Source of the DNA: an uncultured Eubacteriales bacterium
GTDB taxonomy: Bacteria; Bacillota; Clostridia; Oscillospirales; Oscillospiraceae
DNA: 64,000 nt
Reading direction: 5' to 3'
NCBI GenBank assembly: GCA_900317855.1
Contig: ONIG01000004.1
Span: 38,714 to 102,713 of the forward strand
The notes under the pieces were generated by a model. It did no database searches. It saw only the letters and a list, made by a program, of their open reading frames with translations, and was not told the origin of the DNA. The first letter of the stretch is position 1. Every line of letters begins with the position of its first letter. Of the stretch, positions 23,637 through 32,266 are shown one piece after another. Made by a program: the position numbers and the translations under genes.

Positions 23637-23665
23637 ATTATAATCAGAAATCCGGCCCGGCGCAA
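23637..23665 (-). promoter_or_regulatory. sigma-A promoter of ispD-ispF
   Basis: Minus strand TTGCGC (23660-23665) and TATAAT (23637-23642) are 17 bases apart, 53 bases upstream of the ispD start and directly after the ispH-S1 terminator. Confidence 0.8.
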
Positions 23666-23677
23666 GGTGCGGACAGC

Positions 23678-23714
23678 AAAAAAACATCCCTGCACGGCTC
23701 GTGCAGGGATGTTT
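23678..23714 (-). terminator. strong terminator after ispH-S1
   Basis: A 14-base-pair perfect stem (23682-23695 with 23701-23714), 5-base loop, and a run of seven T on the minus strand, 12 bases beyond the stop. Confidence 0.92.
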
Positions 23715-23726
23715 GGGGGACTGGAA

Positions 23727-25787
23727 TTACTCGTCGATCTCGTCGTCGATCTCGGGGATGTTGCCGGTGGCCTCGCCGGTAGCGGACACTTCGTACACGA
23801 GCGCGTCAGCTTCCGGAGCCTGCGGCTTCTTCGCCGGGCGCTCACGCACCGGGGCCGGCTCGGGAGCGGTCAGCGCGCGGATGGACAGAGAGATCTTGTG
23901 CTTCTCCTCGTCGATTGCAGTGATCTTCGCATCGACAATATCGCCGACGGTCAGCACCTCATCGGGCTTACCGATGCGGCGGTTGGCGATCTGGGAGATG
24001 TGGATCAGGCCGTCCACACCGGGCAGCACCTCGGCGAACGCGCCGAAGGGCATGAGCTTGACGATGGTGACCTTCGCCACATCGCCGACCTGGAAGGTGG
24101 ACATGAACTTGGTCCAGGGGTTGCCGTTGGGATCCTTGTAGCCAAGGGAGATCTTGTGGTTCTCCGCGTCGAAGCTGATGACATAGACATCGACCTCGTC
24201 GCCGACGGACAGCACGTCGGACGGCTGCTTGATGCGGCTCCAGCTCAGCTCGGAGACGTGGACCATGCCGTCAATGCCGCCGATGTCGACGAACGCGCCG
24301 TAGGACGTCAGGGACTTGACAACACCGTGATAGTGCTTGCCGACCTCAATCTCGCTCCAGATCTTCTCAGCGCGCTCGCGGCGCTCCTTCTGGGCAACGG
24401 CACGGATGGAACCAACGACGCGCTTGCGGCCGCGGTTGACCTCGGTGATCTTCAGGCGCACGGTCTGGCCAACGAGCTCGGACATGGCAGCGTCCTTCGG
24501 CAGGCCGGACTGGGAAGCGGGCACGAACACGCGGATGCCCTTGACGGACACAACGATGCCGCCCTTGTTGTCCTCGGTGACTTTGCCCTCGACGATCTCG
24601 CCGCTCTCCTGCGCCTCTTCGATGGAAGCCCAGTTCTTCACGGCGTCGAGACGCTTCTTGGAGAGCATCGCAGTGCCTTCCACGTCGTTAACGCGGACAA
24701 CGCTCGCCTCAATGGTGTCGCCGACATGCAGGACGTCTTCGACCTTGATGCCGTCGTCGGTGAACTCGCTGGTCGGGATGAAGCCGGAATACTTGGTGCC
24801 GATATCGACACTGATCTCGGTGCCAGAAATGGCCACGACCGTACCGGTTACCTTTTCTCCATTATATATAGGCTTGAGAGATGCCTCCAGCATTTCATCA
24901 AAATTTTCAGTCTCCGTGGGATTTTCTTGAGTCAGGATCTCGTCGCTCATCTTTTGTTTTACCTCCTTAATGATCCATGCAGGCACGGAGGCCCCGGCTG
25001 TCAGGCCGACCGTATCCGCATGTACGAACGCGCTTGTATCAAGCTGCGCTTCGTTTTCAATAAATTGCACGTTTGCGCACGCACTGCGGCAGATCTCGTA
25101 GAGATGGCGGCTGTTGGCGCTGTGGCTGCCGCCGACGACGACCATTGCGTCGCACGTGCGGGCCATCTGCGCAGCCTCTGTCTGACGTGTAAACGTAGCA
25201 CCACATATTGTATCAAACAATTTTGCGTTTGTACACTGTTTTTTTATGATTTTCTGACATTCCAGCAGTTTCTCTTGCGTTTGGGTCGTCTGGATGACGA
25301 CAGTCAGCGGTTTTGCACAGTCGATGGTGCCGTCAGCGATGCGCGCGGCGAGCTCTGCGGCGTCATTGACCACGACCGGGGCCTCGCACCAGCCGCAGAT
25401 GGCGCGTACCTCCGGGTGGTCGGCTGCACCGATGATGACCGGCTGCCGCCCCTCGGCGGAAGCCTCGGCCACGATCTCATGGATGCGCTTGACCTTCGGG
25501 CATGTCGCGTCATACACCGTCGCGCCCGTGCGCTGCACCGCCTCAAACTCCGCGCGGCTGACACCGTGGGAGCGGATGATGACGGACGCGCCCCGCGGGA
25601 TCTGCTCCGGCCCGTCCACGACCGTGAGGCCCTCGGACTGCAGGTGGCGCACCACATCGTCATTGTGGATGAGTTCGCCGAGGCTGTAGCAGTTTTGCTC
25701 GGTGGTGAGCATTTCCTCGGCCATCTTCACCGACCGGCTGACGCCGAAGCAGAAACCGGCCGACTTGGCAACAATGAGATCCTTCAC
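23727..25787 (-). CDS. ispH: fusion of IspH (HMBPP reductase) and ribosomal protein S1
   Basis: 686 residues. Residues 1-280 are IspH: Cys in GFCFGV, Cys in DATCPKV and a third Cys near residue 195 (FDTICGATF) bind the 4Fe-4S cluster, and the HSANS segment follows. A linker rich in Glu/Thr leads to four S1 RNA-binding repeats (about 315-650) and an acidic tail. IspH makes IPP and DMAPP; S1 repeats bind mRNA and ribosomes. This fusion is known in Clostridia. A GTG start (25787), 7 bases from GGAGG, overlaps the cmk stop (GTGA). Confidence 0.95.
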   Translation of the reverse strand: MKDLIVAKSAGFCFGVSRSVKMAEEMLTTEQNCYSLGELIHNDDVVRHLQSEGLTVVDGPEQIPRGASVIIRSHGVSRAEFEAVQRTGATVYDATCPKVKRIHEIVAEASAEGRQPVIIGAADHPEVRAICGWCEAPVVVNDAAELAARIADGTIDCAKPLTVVIQTTQTQEKLLECQKIIKKQCTNAKLFDTICGATFTRQTEAAQMARTCDAMVVVGGSHSANSRHLYEICRSACANVQFIENEAQLDTSAFVHADTVGLTAGASVPAWIIKEVKQKMSDEILTQENPTETENFDEMLEASLKPIYNGEKVTGTVVAISGTEISVDIGTKYSGFIPTSEFTDDGIKVEDVLHVGDTIEASVVRVNDVEGTAMLSKKRLDAVKNWASIEEAQESGEIVEGKVTEDNKGGIVVSVKGIRVFVPASQSGLPKDAAMSELVGQTVRLKITEVNRGRKRVVGSIRAVAQKERRERAEKIWSEIEVGKHYHGVVKSLTSYGAFVDIGGIDGMVHVSELSWSRIKQPSDVLSVGDEVDVYVISFDAENHKISLGYKDPNGNPWTKFMSTFQVGDVAKVTIVKLMPFGAFAEVLPGVDGLIHISQIANRRIGKPDEVLTVGDIVDAKITAIDEEKHKISLSIRALTAPEPAPVRERPAKKPQAPEADALVYEVSATGEATGNIPEIDDEIDE

Positions 25788-26485
25788 GTCTGCGCCTCCA
25801 GTCCGAAGCGCGCGCGGATGGCCGCGCACACGGCGTCGATGCTCTCGTCCAGCGTCAGGTCGCTCGTGTCGATGTGCACGGCGTCCGGCGCCGCCTTGAG
25901 CGGGGCGACCGCGCGGTGCGTATCGTCGTAATCGCGCTGCTCGAGCTCGCGCAGCACGTCGGCATAGGGCTCCTGAATGCCCTTTTCCTGCAGCTGGCGG
26001 TAGCGGCGCTGCGCACGGCATTCCGCCGAGGCGGACAGGAAGATCTTCAGCCCGGCGTCCGGCAGCACGACCGTGCCGATGTCGCGCCCGTCCATGACGA
26101 CGCTGTGTGTGCGGGCAAGGCTGCGCTGCATGTCCAGCAAAAACGCGCGCACGACCGGCAGCGCCGACACACGCGAGGCGAGAATCGATACCTCCGGCAG
26201 GCGGATCGTCTCCGAGACGTCCTCGCCGTTGAGGAGCATCCGCTGCTCCCCTGCCGCGTCATAGACCAGCTCGATCTTCAGCCCCGGCAGCAGCGCCTGC
26301 ACGGCGGCGGTGTCCGCGCAGTCGATACCGGCCCGCTCGCCGGCAAGACCGACCGTGCGGTAGATCGCGCCGGTGTCCACGTAGATAAGGCCGAAGCGGC
26401 GCGCGGCCGCGCGGGCGATCGTGCTCTTGCCGGCGCCGGACGGGCCGTCGATGGCAACGGTGATGTGTGTATCCAAAACGTTCAT
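25784..26485 (-). CDS. cmk: (d)CMP kinase
   Basis: 233 residues. IAIDGPSGAGKST-type P-loop (here TVAIDGPSGAGKST), YVDTGAIYR, and VMDGRDIGTVV are visible. It phosphorylates CMP and dCMP. ATG 26485 has only a close AAAGGA upstream; a TTG four codons in is an alternative. In many Clostridia plsC lies between cmk and ispH; here the two directly overlap. Confidence 0.95.
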   Translation of the reverse strand: MNVLDTHITVAIDGPSGAGKSTIARAAARRFGLIYVDTGAIYRTVGLAGERAGIDCADTAAVQALLPGLKIELVYDAAGEQRMLLNGEDVSETIRLPEVSILASRVSALPVVRAFLLDMQRSLARTHSVVMDGRDIGTVVLPDAGLKIFLSASAECRAQRRYRQLQEKGIQEPYADVLRELEQRDYDDTHRAVAPLKAAPDAVHIDTSDLTLDESIDAVCAAIRARFGLEAQT

Positions 26486-26498
26486 TTCCTTTCGTGCG

Positions 26499-27746
26499 TT
26501 ATGTGCAGACTGCGTTTCCGGCCACATAGCCGGTGCTCCAGGCGATCTGCAGGTTGAAGCCGCCGGTGTAGGCATCCAGGTCGAGCACCTCTCCGGCAAA
26601 GTACAGCCCAGGCACGAGCTTGGAGCCCATGGTGCGCGGGTTGACCTCCTTGAGCGACACGCCGCCGGAGGTAATGATGGCCTCATCAATGGGCCGCGTG
26701 CCGGTGACCGACACCGGAAAATGCTTGAACAGCTCCACGAGCCGGTGCCGCTGCTCGCGCGTGATGGCGTTGACCTTCGTATCCTCCGGGATGCCGGACA
26801 GGCGCACGAGCACCGGGATCATGGCATGGCCCGCGAGGTCATAGAGCGCGTTCTTGAAGTCGCGATTGGCGTATTTCTGAAAATCGCGCAGGATGCGCGC
26901 ATCGAGCTTTTTCTCGTCCAGTGCCGGCTTCAGATCGATGGACAGGCGGTACTTGTGCTGCGAAAAATCGCGCATGTGCGCGCTCGCCGACAACACCAGC
27001 GGACCCGACACGCCAAAGTGCGTGAAGAGCATCTCACCCAGGTCGGAATAGATGGCCTTATTCTGCTCATCGTAGACCGTGAGCGTCACGTTGCGCAGGG
27101 AAAAGCCCTGCATCTCGGCACACCAGGGATCGTCCGATTCCAGCGGCACGAGCGAGGCGCGCGTAGTCGTGACCGTGTGGCCCAGCCGCTGCGCGAGCCG
27201 GTAACCGTCGCCGGTCGAACCGGTGAGCGGATAGGACAGCCCGCCCGTGCAGATAACGGCGGCGTCGCAGTCGATGCTGCCCTCTGTGGTCACGACGGCG
27301 GAGACCGCGCCGTCGTGTGTCAAAATATCCGTTGCGGCGGCATACACGACCTTCCCGCCTGCGTGCGCGTAGGCTCGCTCAAGGGCGTTGGCAATATCAT
27401 GCGACCGGTCGGAGACCGGGAACACACGGTTGCCGCGCTCGGTCTTGAGCGGCACGCCAAGCGATTCAAACAGCGCCATCGTGTCCTGCGGGCTCAAACG
27501 ATTGAGCGCGCTGTAGAGAAAGCGTCCGTCACCCGGAATGTTGGCGAGAATGGTCTTGATGTCACAGTTATTTGTTACGTTGCAGCGGCCCTTACCGGTG
27601 ATGCGCAGCTTCTTGCCGAGCATCTTGTTCGGCTCAAGCAGCACGACGCTCAATCCGCGCTGCGCCGCTGTGAGCGCGCACATGGATCCGGCGGCACCGC
27701 CGCCGATCACGACTACATCAGCTTTCAACGGTTCCGTACACCTCAT
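26499..27746 (-). CDS. HI0933-like NAD(P)/FAD-dependent oxidoreductase
   Basis: 415 residues. The Rossmann motif VVVIGGGAAGSMCA is near the N-terminus, GKKLRITGKGRCNVTN is diagnostic of the HI0933/YhiN family, and the C-terminus carries GLYFAGEVLDLDAYTGGFNLQ. Members are flavoproteins of uncertain substrate. ATG 27746 lies inside the rpiR-like gene (29-base overlap); a TTG nearer its stop is an alternative start. Confidence 0.93.
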   Translation of the reverse strand: MRCTEPLKADVVVIGGGAAGSMCALTAAQRGLSVVLLEPNKMLGKKLRITGKGRCNVTNNCDIKTILANIPGDGRFLYSALNRLSPQDTMALFESLGVPLKTERGNRVFPVSDRSHDIANALERAYAHAGGKVVYAAATDILTHDGAVSAVVTTEGSIDCDAAVICTGGLSYPLTGSTGDGYRLAQRLGHTVTTTRASLVPLESDDPWCAEMQGFSLRNVTLTVYDEQNKAIYSDLGEMLFTHFGVSGPLVLSASAHMRDFSQHKYRLSIDLKPALDEKKLDARILRDFQKYANRDFKNALYDLAGHAMIPVLVRLSGIPEDTKVNAITREQRHRLVELFKHFPVSVTGTRPIDEAIITSGGVSLKEVNPRTMGSKLVPGLYFAGEVLDLDAYTGGFNLQIAWSTGYVAGNAVCT

Positions 27747-28581
27747 ATTCTTTCCAGACAGTCTCCAGCTCGCGGAACGTCTCAAATGTGCGCTCCCGAT
27801 CGCGCGCGCTGACAGCCATGATGAGCGCATTGATCAGGCTCATGGGCGCGACGAGCGAGTCGAGGAAGGACACCATCTCGCTCTTGGCGTACAGGCACAC
27901 ATCGGAGATCTCGTTGAGCGGTGAGACCTTGCTGTCCGTCATGCCGAGACAGCGCGCGCCATGATCACGCGCAAACTTCATGGCGCTGATCGTCCGCTTG
28001 GAATAGCGCGGGTAGCTGATACCAATGATGAGGTCGCCCTCGCCGATGCGCAGCATCTGCTCGTACACCTCGCGCGCGGCAATCTCCTTGACGACCGTAA
28101 CGTTGTCCAGCAGCAGCTTGAGATAGATACCGAGAAAATCCGCCAACGTCGTGGACGTGCGCATACCGATGATGTAGATATGCTTTGCCGAGAGAATCAT
28201 ATCGACTGCCTGGTCAAAGTTGTCCTGATCGACCTCGTCGAGTGTAGCCTGCAGATTGTTGATGTCCGCACGCAGCACCGCCTTGAGCACATCATGCCCG
28301 TCCATGGTGCTCTCGGCCGCCTCGATACGCTCGACCGAGGTCAGGCGGTTGCGCACGATCTCCTGCAGCGCCTTCTTCATGCCTGGGTAGCCGCGGTAAC
28401 CGAGATCCGCCGCGAAACGCACGACCGTCGACTCACTCACACCGGTCACTTCACCGAGGCGCGCGGCCGTCATGAAGGCTGCTTTATCATAGTTTTTCAG
28501 AATAAACTGCGCGATCGTTCGCTGGCCCTTGGAAAAAGAGGGAAATTTATGCTCTAAAACAGACAAAATATCCATTTTCAT
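27718..28581 (-). CDS. RpiR/MurR family transcriptional regulator
   Basis: 287 residues. An N-terminal HTH_6 domain (about 1-80, with SEVTG-like EVTGVSESTVVRFAADLGY) precedes a SIS sugar-isomerase domain (about 120-255). Such regulators sense phosphosugars. No sugar genes flank it, so the ligand is not indicated. AAGGTG precedes ATG 28581. A promoter and an inverted repeat lie upstream, the latter a plausible self-operator. Confidence 0.92.
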   Translation of the reverse strand: MKMDILSVLEHKFPSFSKGQRTIAQFILKNYDKAAFMTAARLGEVTGVSESTVVRFAADLGYRGYPGMKKALQEIVRNRLTSVERIEAAESTMDGHDVLKAVLRADINNLQATLDEVDQDNFDQAVDMILSAKHIYIIGMRTSTTLADFLGIYLKLLLDNVTVVKEIAAREVYEQMLRIGEGDLIIGISYPRYSKRTISAMKFARDHGARCLGMTDSKVSPLNEISDVCLYAKSEMVSFLDSLVAPMSLINALIMAVSARDRERTFETFRELETVWKEYEVYGTVES

Positions 28582-28635
28582 AAGTTCACCTTGTAAATAC
28601 GCATTTTTTGCCGCCAATCAGCGGCGTATTTTTAT

Positions 28636-28664
28636 ATTTTAAGCATATTTCAGTCACTTTGCAA
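28636..28664 (-). promoter_or_regulatory. promoter of the rpiR-type gene
   Basis: Minus strand TTGCAA (28659-28664) and TAAAAT (28636-28641) with 17-base spacing, about 55 bases upstream of the gene. Confidence 0.7.
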
Positions 28665-28697
28665 GTTGTTTTTGCAATTTTTCTGCGAAAAACTTGC
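28661..28697. repeat. imperfect inverted repeat between rluB and the rpiR promoter
   Basis: GCAAGTT at the left and AACTTGC at the right, with further A/T-rich pairing inside. It overlaps the -35 box of the RpiR-type regulator promoter. It could be the rluB transcript end or an operator; no clean T tract is present. Confidence 0.5.
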
Positions 28698-28712
28698 ATA
28701 AACTTCAAGGCC

Positions 28713-29414
28713 TCAAAGGTGAGATTTTAGGTAAGCGATCTCCGCATCCGTCAGTGGCCGCCACTGGCGCGGTGCGAGCGCGCCGAGGCGCAGCTCCCCT
28801 TCCGCCACGCGCACAAGCCGGCGGACGCGCAGCCCTGCGAGCGCGCAAAGGCGGCGCACCTGGCGGTTGCGTCCCTCGTGGATTGTGACGGACAGCCGGC
28901 CGGGCGCAAGTACCGTTACCTCTGCCGGCCGGACGCGATAGCCCTCCAGATCCGTGACGGCGTGCATGGCCTCCGCTGCAGCTGCGAGGTTGCCGCCTTC
29001 CACGTCCACTTCATACGTCTTTGGGATCTCATGCGAGGGGTGCATGAGACAGTTTGCGATCTCGCCGTCATTCGTCAGGATGAGCAGTCCCTCGGAATCG
29101 AGATCCAGCCGTCCGACCGGGTACAACCGCTCCCCTGCCGAGACCACGAGATCCGCCACGGTTTTGCGCCCGCGCTCATCGTGCATCGTCGTGACATAGC
29201 CGCGCGGTTTGTTCAGCATTATGTACCGCTTCGGGGCTTTGGACGGCAGCGGCCGGCCGTCGATGCAGATGACGTCGGTCTCCGGGTCTGCCTGCGCGCC
29301 GAGCTGTGCGGTCTGTCCGTTCACGGTCACGCGGCCGGTGGAGATCATCGTCTCTGCCGCACGGCGGGAGGCAACGCCCGCCTCGGAAATGCACTTTTGC
29401 AGCCGCTGCTGCAT
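28713..29414 (-). CDS. rluB: rRNA pseudouridine synthase (RluB/RsuA family)
   Basis: 233 residues. An N-terminal S4 domain (MQQRLQKCISEAGVASRRAAE) precedes the catalytic domain with GRLDLDSEGLLILTNDG (catalytic Asp). It isomerises uridines in 16S or 23S rRNA. GAGG is 8 bases before ATG 29414. It follows dacF closely, as is usual in Clostridia. Confidence 0.94.
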   Translation of the reverse strand: MQQRLQKCISEAGVASRRAAETMISTGRVTVNGQTAQLGAQADPETDVICIDGRPLPSKAPKRYIMLNKPRGYVTTMHDERGRKTVADLVVSAGERLYPVGRLDLDSEGLLILTNDGEIANCLMHPSHEIPKTYEVDVEGGNLAAAAEAMHAVTDLEGYRVRPAEVTVLAPGRLSVTIHEGRNRQVRRLCALAGLRVRRLVRVAEGELRLGALAPRQWRPLTDAEIAYLKSHL

Positions 29415-29424
29415 GGTCATCACC

Positions 29425-30561
29425 TCAGGATACAGGATAGTAGGAAGAAAAGTACCGGCAGACGTGCGTCCACAGCCGGCCAAGCCGCGCGAGCGGCGTG
29501 ATCTTCACGTCCGGGTCGAGCGCCGCGGGTTCTGCATAGCAGAGCGCCACGGAGACGCTTTGCCCATCCGGCCCGGTCGCCGTCAGTGTGCCTGCCTGCG
29601 CGCCCTGCTCCACCGGCGCGAACGCGAAGCGCGGCAGCTCTGCCTTCAGCGCCACTGGGTCATCCGGGTGCACGAGCAGGTAGGCAGGTTCCTCCGGAAC
29701 CGCCGCGCAGAGCTCCACCGTGGCGGAGAGCACCGGCACGGCATACACCGGCGTGTCACCGGCGACGCAGCGGTACTCATAATTTTCAAACGCCCAGTCG
29801 AGCAGATGCGTGTGGTCGTTCCAGTCATCCGGGTCCGAGAGCGTCACGCACACGAACTGCGTCGTGCCGCGCTGCGCGCAGGACACGAGCGTCCGGCCCG
29901 CAGTTTTCGTATACCCGGTCTTGACGCCGGCCGCACCGTCATAGCTGCGCAGCAGGCGGTTGTGGTTCACGAGCGTCTGCCCGGCCACGGTCGTGCTCTT
30001 TGTGGACACGATCGTGCGGAATGTCTCGTTTCCCATAGCGGCGCAGGCGAGCTTCGCCATGTCGCGCGCCGTGGAATAATGCCCCTCGGCATCAAGGCCG
30101 TTGGGGTTTTGAAACGCGCTGTTGGTCATGCCGAGCGCACGCGCCTTGTCGTTCATCATGTCCGCAAACGTCTCCACGGAGCCCGCCGTGTGGCACGCGA
30201 GCGCGATAGCGGCGTCATTGCCGGACACGAGCATCAGGCCGTAGAGCAGCTCCTCGACCGTGTACGTCTCACCGGCGCGCAGATACATCGATGAACCCTC
30301 GACCGCCGTGTATTCCGGCAGGATCTCGACCGGCTCATCCAGCGCACAGTGCTCAAGCACGACGAGCGCGGTCATGATCTTCGTCGTGCTGGCAATGCCG
30401 AGCCGCTCGTCCGCGTTCTTTTCATAGAGCACGGCACCGGTCTCGGGATGCACGACAATGGCAGCCCTGGCCGCATTGTCCGTCCCGGCGGCATGTGCGC
30501 GCGGCGTGCAAAGCAAAGAAAAGGCCAGCACGCAGGCAAGGCCAAAACATGTCCGTTTCAA
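29425..30561 (-). CDS. dacF: D-alanyl-D-alanine carboxypeptidase (DacF/PBP5 type)
   Basis: 378 residues. The signal peptide is MKRTCFGLACVLAFSLL with an AHA cleavage site. The S11 peptidase triad is visible: STTK, SGN and KTG. It trims muropeptides in the wall or spore cortex. No ATG fits; a TTG at 30561 gives a normal signal peptide and lies 8 bases from GGTGG, while earlier TTG and GTG codons lie inside a hairpin. The ribosome site is in that hairpin's 3' arm. ytfJ lies upstream and rluB downstream. Confidence 0.92.
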   Translation of the reverse strand: MKRTCFGLACVLAFSLLCTPRAHAAGTDNAARAAIVVHPETGAVLYEKNADERLGIASTTKIMTALVVLEHCALDEPVEILPEYTAVEGSSMYLRAGETYTVEELLYGLMLVSGNDAAIALACHTAGSVETFADMMNDKARALGMTNSAFQNPNGLDAEGHYSTARDMAKLACAAMGNETFRTIVSTKSTTVAGQTLVNHNRLLRSYDGAAGVKTGYTKTAGRTLVSCAQRGTTQFVCVTLSDPDDWNDHTHLLDWAFENYEYRCVAGDTPVYAVPVLSATVELCAAVPEEPAYLLVHPDDPVALKAELPRFAFAPVEQGAQAGTLTATGPDGQSVSVALCYAEPAALDPDVKITPLARLGRLWTHVCRYFSSYYPVS

Positions 30562-30564
30562 AAC

Positions 30565-30598
30565 AAGCACCACCCTTTCCAAGTTTCGGGCGGTGCTT
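30565..30598 (-). terminator. hairpin between ytfJ and dacF covering the dacF ribosome site
   Basis: Minus strand AAGCACCGCCC pairs with GGGTGGTGCTT around a 12-base loop and is followed by GTTTTG. The 3' arm carries the GGTGG used by dacF. Sequence and layout resemble the hairpins at 6593-6650 and 54974-55013. Confidence 0.65.
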
Positions 30599-30621
30599 AT
30601 TATGGGCGCTTTCGGCGCGGT

Positions 30622-31002
30622 TTATGCCTTGTCGGCCTTGCGCTGGTCGATGAACTGGTCGATGCGGTCGATCACCTGCGGGGTCATGTCGATCAGGCGG
30701 TCGAACGTGTTCGATGCCGGCGGCATGACGTTGAGCATGCGCACGTTGCCGTCCTTGACGATCAGAAAGCCCATCGGCTCGACCTTGACGCCTGCGCCGC
30801 TGCCGCAGCCGACGCCGTTTTTGTTCTCCTTCATCGGAAACTCCGACCCGCCGCTGGCAAAGGCGAAGCTGACGCGGGACAGCGGAATGAGCGTGATGTC
30901 GTCCGGCGTCGTGATCGGTTCGCCGACGACGGTGTTCGTGTCCACCATTTCCTTGATCTTGCTCATGGTCGCAGTCATGACTGCACTGATTTCATTATCC
31001 AT
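30622..31002 (-). CDS. ytfJ: YtfJ/GerW family sporulation protein
   Basis: 126 residues, with the family segments TVVGEPITTPDDITLIPLS, SFAFASGGSEF and GCGSGAGVKVEPMGFLIV. YtfJ/GerW is a spore protein needed for germination response in Bacillus. It overlaps the DUF2953 gene by 8 bases; the two are adjacent across Clostridia. Confidence 0.93.
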   Translation of the reverse strand: MDNEISAVMTATMSKIKEMVDTNTVVGEPITTPDDITLIPLSRVSFAFASGGSEFPMKENKNGVGCGSGAGVKVEPMGFLIVKDGNVRMLNVMPPASNTFDRLIDMTPQVIDRIDQFIDQRKADKA

Positions 31003-31633
31003 TGCTGACCTTCCTTTCCTGCGTGGCCGGTGCGGTCTTTGCGCGCGCGGCCCGGGCCTGTTTCGAGTGCATTTTTTGCTTTAAGAATCCAACGCCGAAC
31101 GCCAGCGCGATGACGACGATCTGCCCGATGCGGATCGTGCAGACGATGCGCGCGTCGATACGCGGCTGCCCGGCCTGAAAATCCACGCCGGTCTGAATGT
31201 CCCGCTCGTCAATGCGCAGGACCCGCTCCGCCAGCGGCGTGAGCGCGCCGAGCGCGGCGTTGACATAGCCAAACGCCAGCGCCGTATCGTACGGGTCCTG
31301 CGCGCCGGACACGAACACCAGCCGCAGCCGCTGCACACGCAGCTTCTGCCGGAAGCGGTCAAGCGCCTGCAGCCCAAGCTTCGCGAGCCCGAGGATCGTC
31401 TTCAGATCCGGCGGAGCGGATTTCTTTTTCGGCTTTTCCTTCTTCGGTTTTGGGGGCTTTTCCTTCTTCGGCTTTGCATCCGGCGGTTTTGGCAGGAGCC
31501 TGAGCCGAAACGGGCCGATGCGCGCCGAGAGCGAAAACGCATCGTCCGCGTAGGCCGCATCCACGCCGACCGGCAGCAGATTCAGCGCCGTCAGCACCAG
31601 CGCGATCGCCAGTATGATCCACAGGGCCGTCAA
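30995..31633 (-). CDS. DUF2953 membrane protein
   Basis: 212 residues. An N-terminal transmembrane helix (about 3-20) precedes a Lys/Pro-rich linker (about 48-75, repeated PKKEKP) and a C-terminal DUF2953 region with a second hydrophobic segment near 180. A TTG start (31633) lies 9 bases from GGGGAG; an ATG just upstream is in another frame. Function unknown; DUF2953 members often neighbour ytfJ, suggesting a sporulation role. Confidence 0.85.
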   Translation of the reverse strand: MTALWIILAIALVLTALNLLPVGVDAAYADDAFSLSARIGPFRLRLLPKPPDAKPKKEKPPKPKKEKPKKKSAPPDLKTILGLAKLGLQALDRFRQKLRVQRLRLVFVSGAQDPYDTALAFGYVNAALGALTPLAERVLRIDERDIQTGVDFQAGQPRIDARIVCTIRIGQIVVIALAFGVGFLKQKMHSKQARAARAKTAPATQERKVSNG

Positions 31634-31639
31634 TCGGCA

Positions 31640-32257
31640 TCACTCCCCTGTCGGTTTTTCCTCCGTGTCCGTCAGCTCCATCTGCTCGCCGCGGCCGCGC
31701 AGCTCCGAGATGGCCTGCTCGAGCTTTTCCGCGCCCTCATCGGACGACAGATCCGGCAGCACGGGCAGCTCGTCGAGCGACTGCATGCCCATGGTGCGCA
31801 GAAACAGCGCGCTCGTGCGGTACAGCGACGGGCGGCCGGGCGCGTCGAGCTTGCCGCAGACTTCAATGAGCCCGCGCTCGAGCAGCGTCGTGACCGTGTA
31901 GGCGCTGTCCACGCCGCGCACCTGATCGATGTACGCGCGCGTGACGGGCTGAAAATACGCCACGATCGCCAGCACCTCCAGCGCCGGCTGCGAGAGCTTG
32001 GGCGGCTTGCGCTGCTCGAGCGCGCGGCGGATATCATCCGCGTACTCCGGCGCGGAGCATAGCTGCAGCAGATCATTCATCTGCACCAGGCGCATGCCGC
32101 AGCGGTTTTCCTCATAAGCCGCAGCGAGCTCCCTGGCGGCCGAGACGATCGTCTGCGTCTCCTCGCCGGTGACGAGCGCGATGCGCGACGCCGGCACAGG
32201 ATCGCCCGCTGCAAATAAAATGGCCTCAATGACCGATAGTAATTCCTCGTGTTCCAT
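31640..32257 (-). CDS. scpB: segregation and condensation protein B
   Basis: 205 residues. Tandem winged-helix domains with IEAILFAAGDPV at the N-terminus and LEVLAIVAYFQPVTRAYIDQVRGV in the second. ScpB joins ScpA and SMC in the chromosome condensin. It is 9 bases downstream of scpA. Confidence 0.96.
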   Translation of the reverse strand: MEHEELLSVIEAILFAAGDPVPASRIALVTGEETQTIVSAARELAAAYEENRCGMRLVQMNDLLQLCSAPEYADDIRRALEQRKPPKLSQPALEVLAIVAYFQPVTRAYIDQVRGVDSAYTVTTLLERGLIEVCGKLDAPGRPSLYRTSALFLRTMGMQSLDELPVLPDLSSDEGAEKLEQAISELRGRGEQMELTDTEEKPTGE

Positions 32258-32266
32258 AAAAATTTC

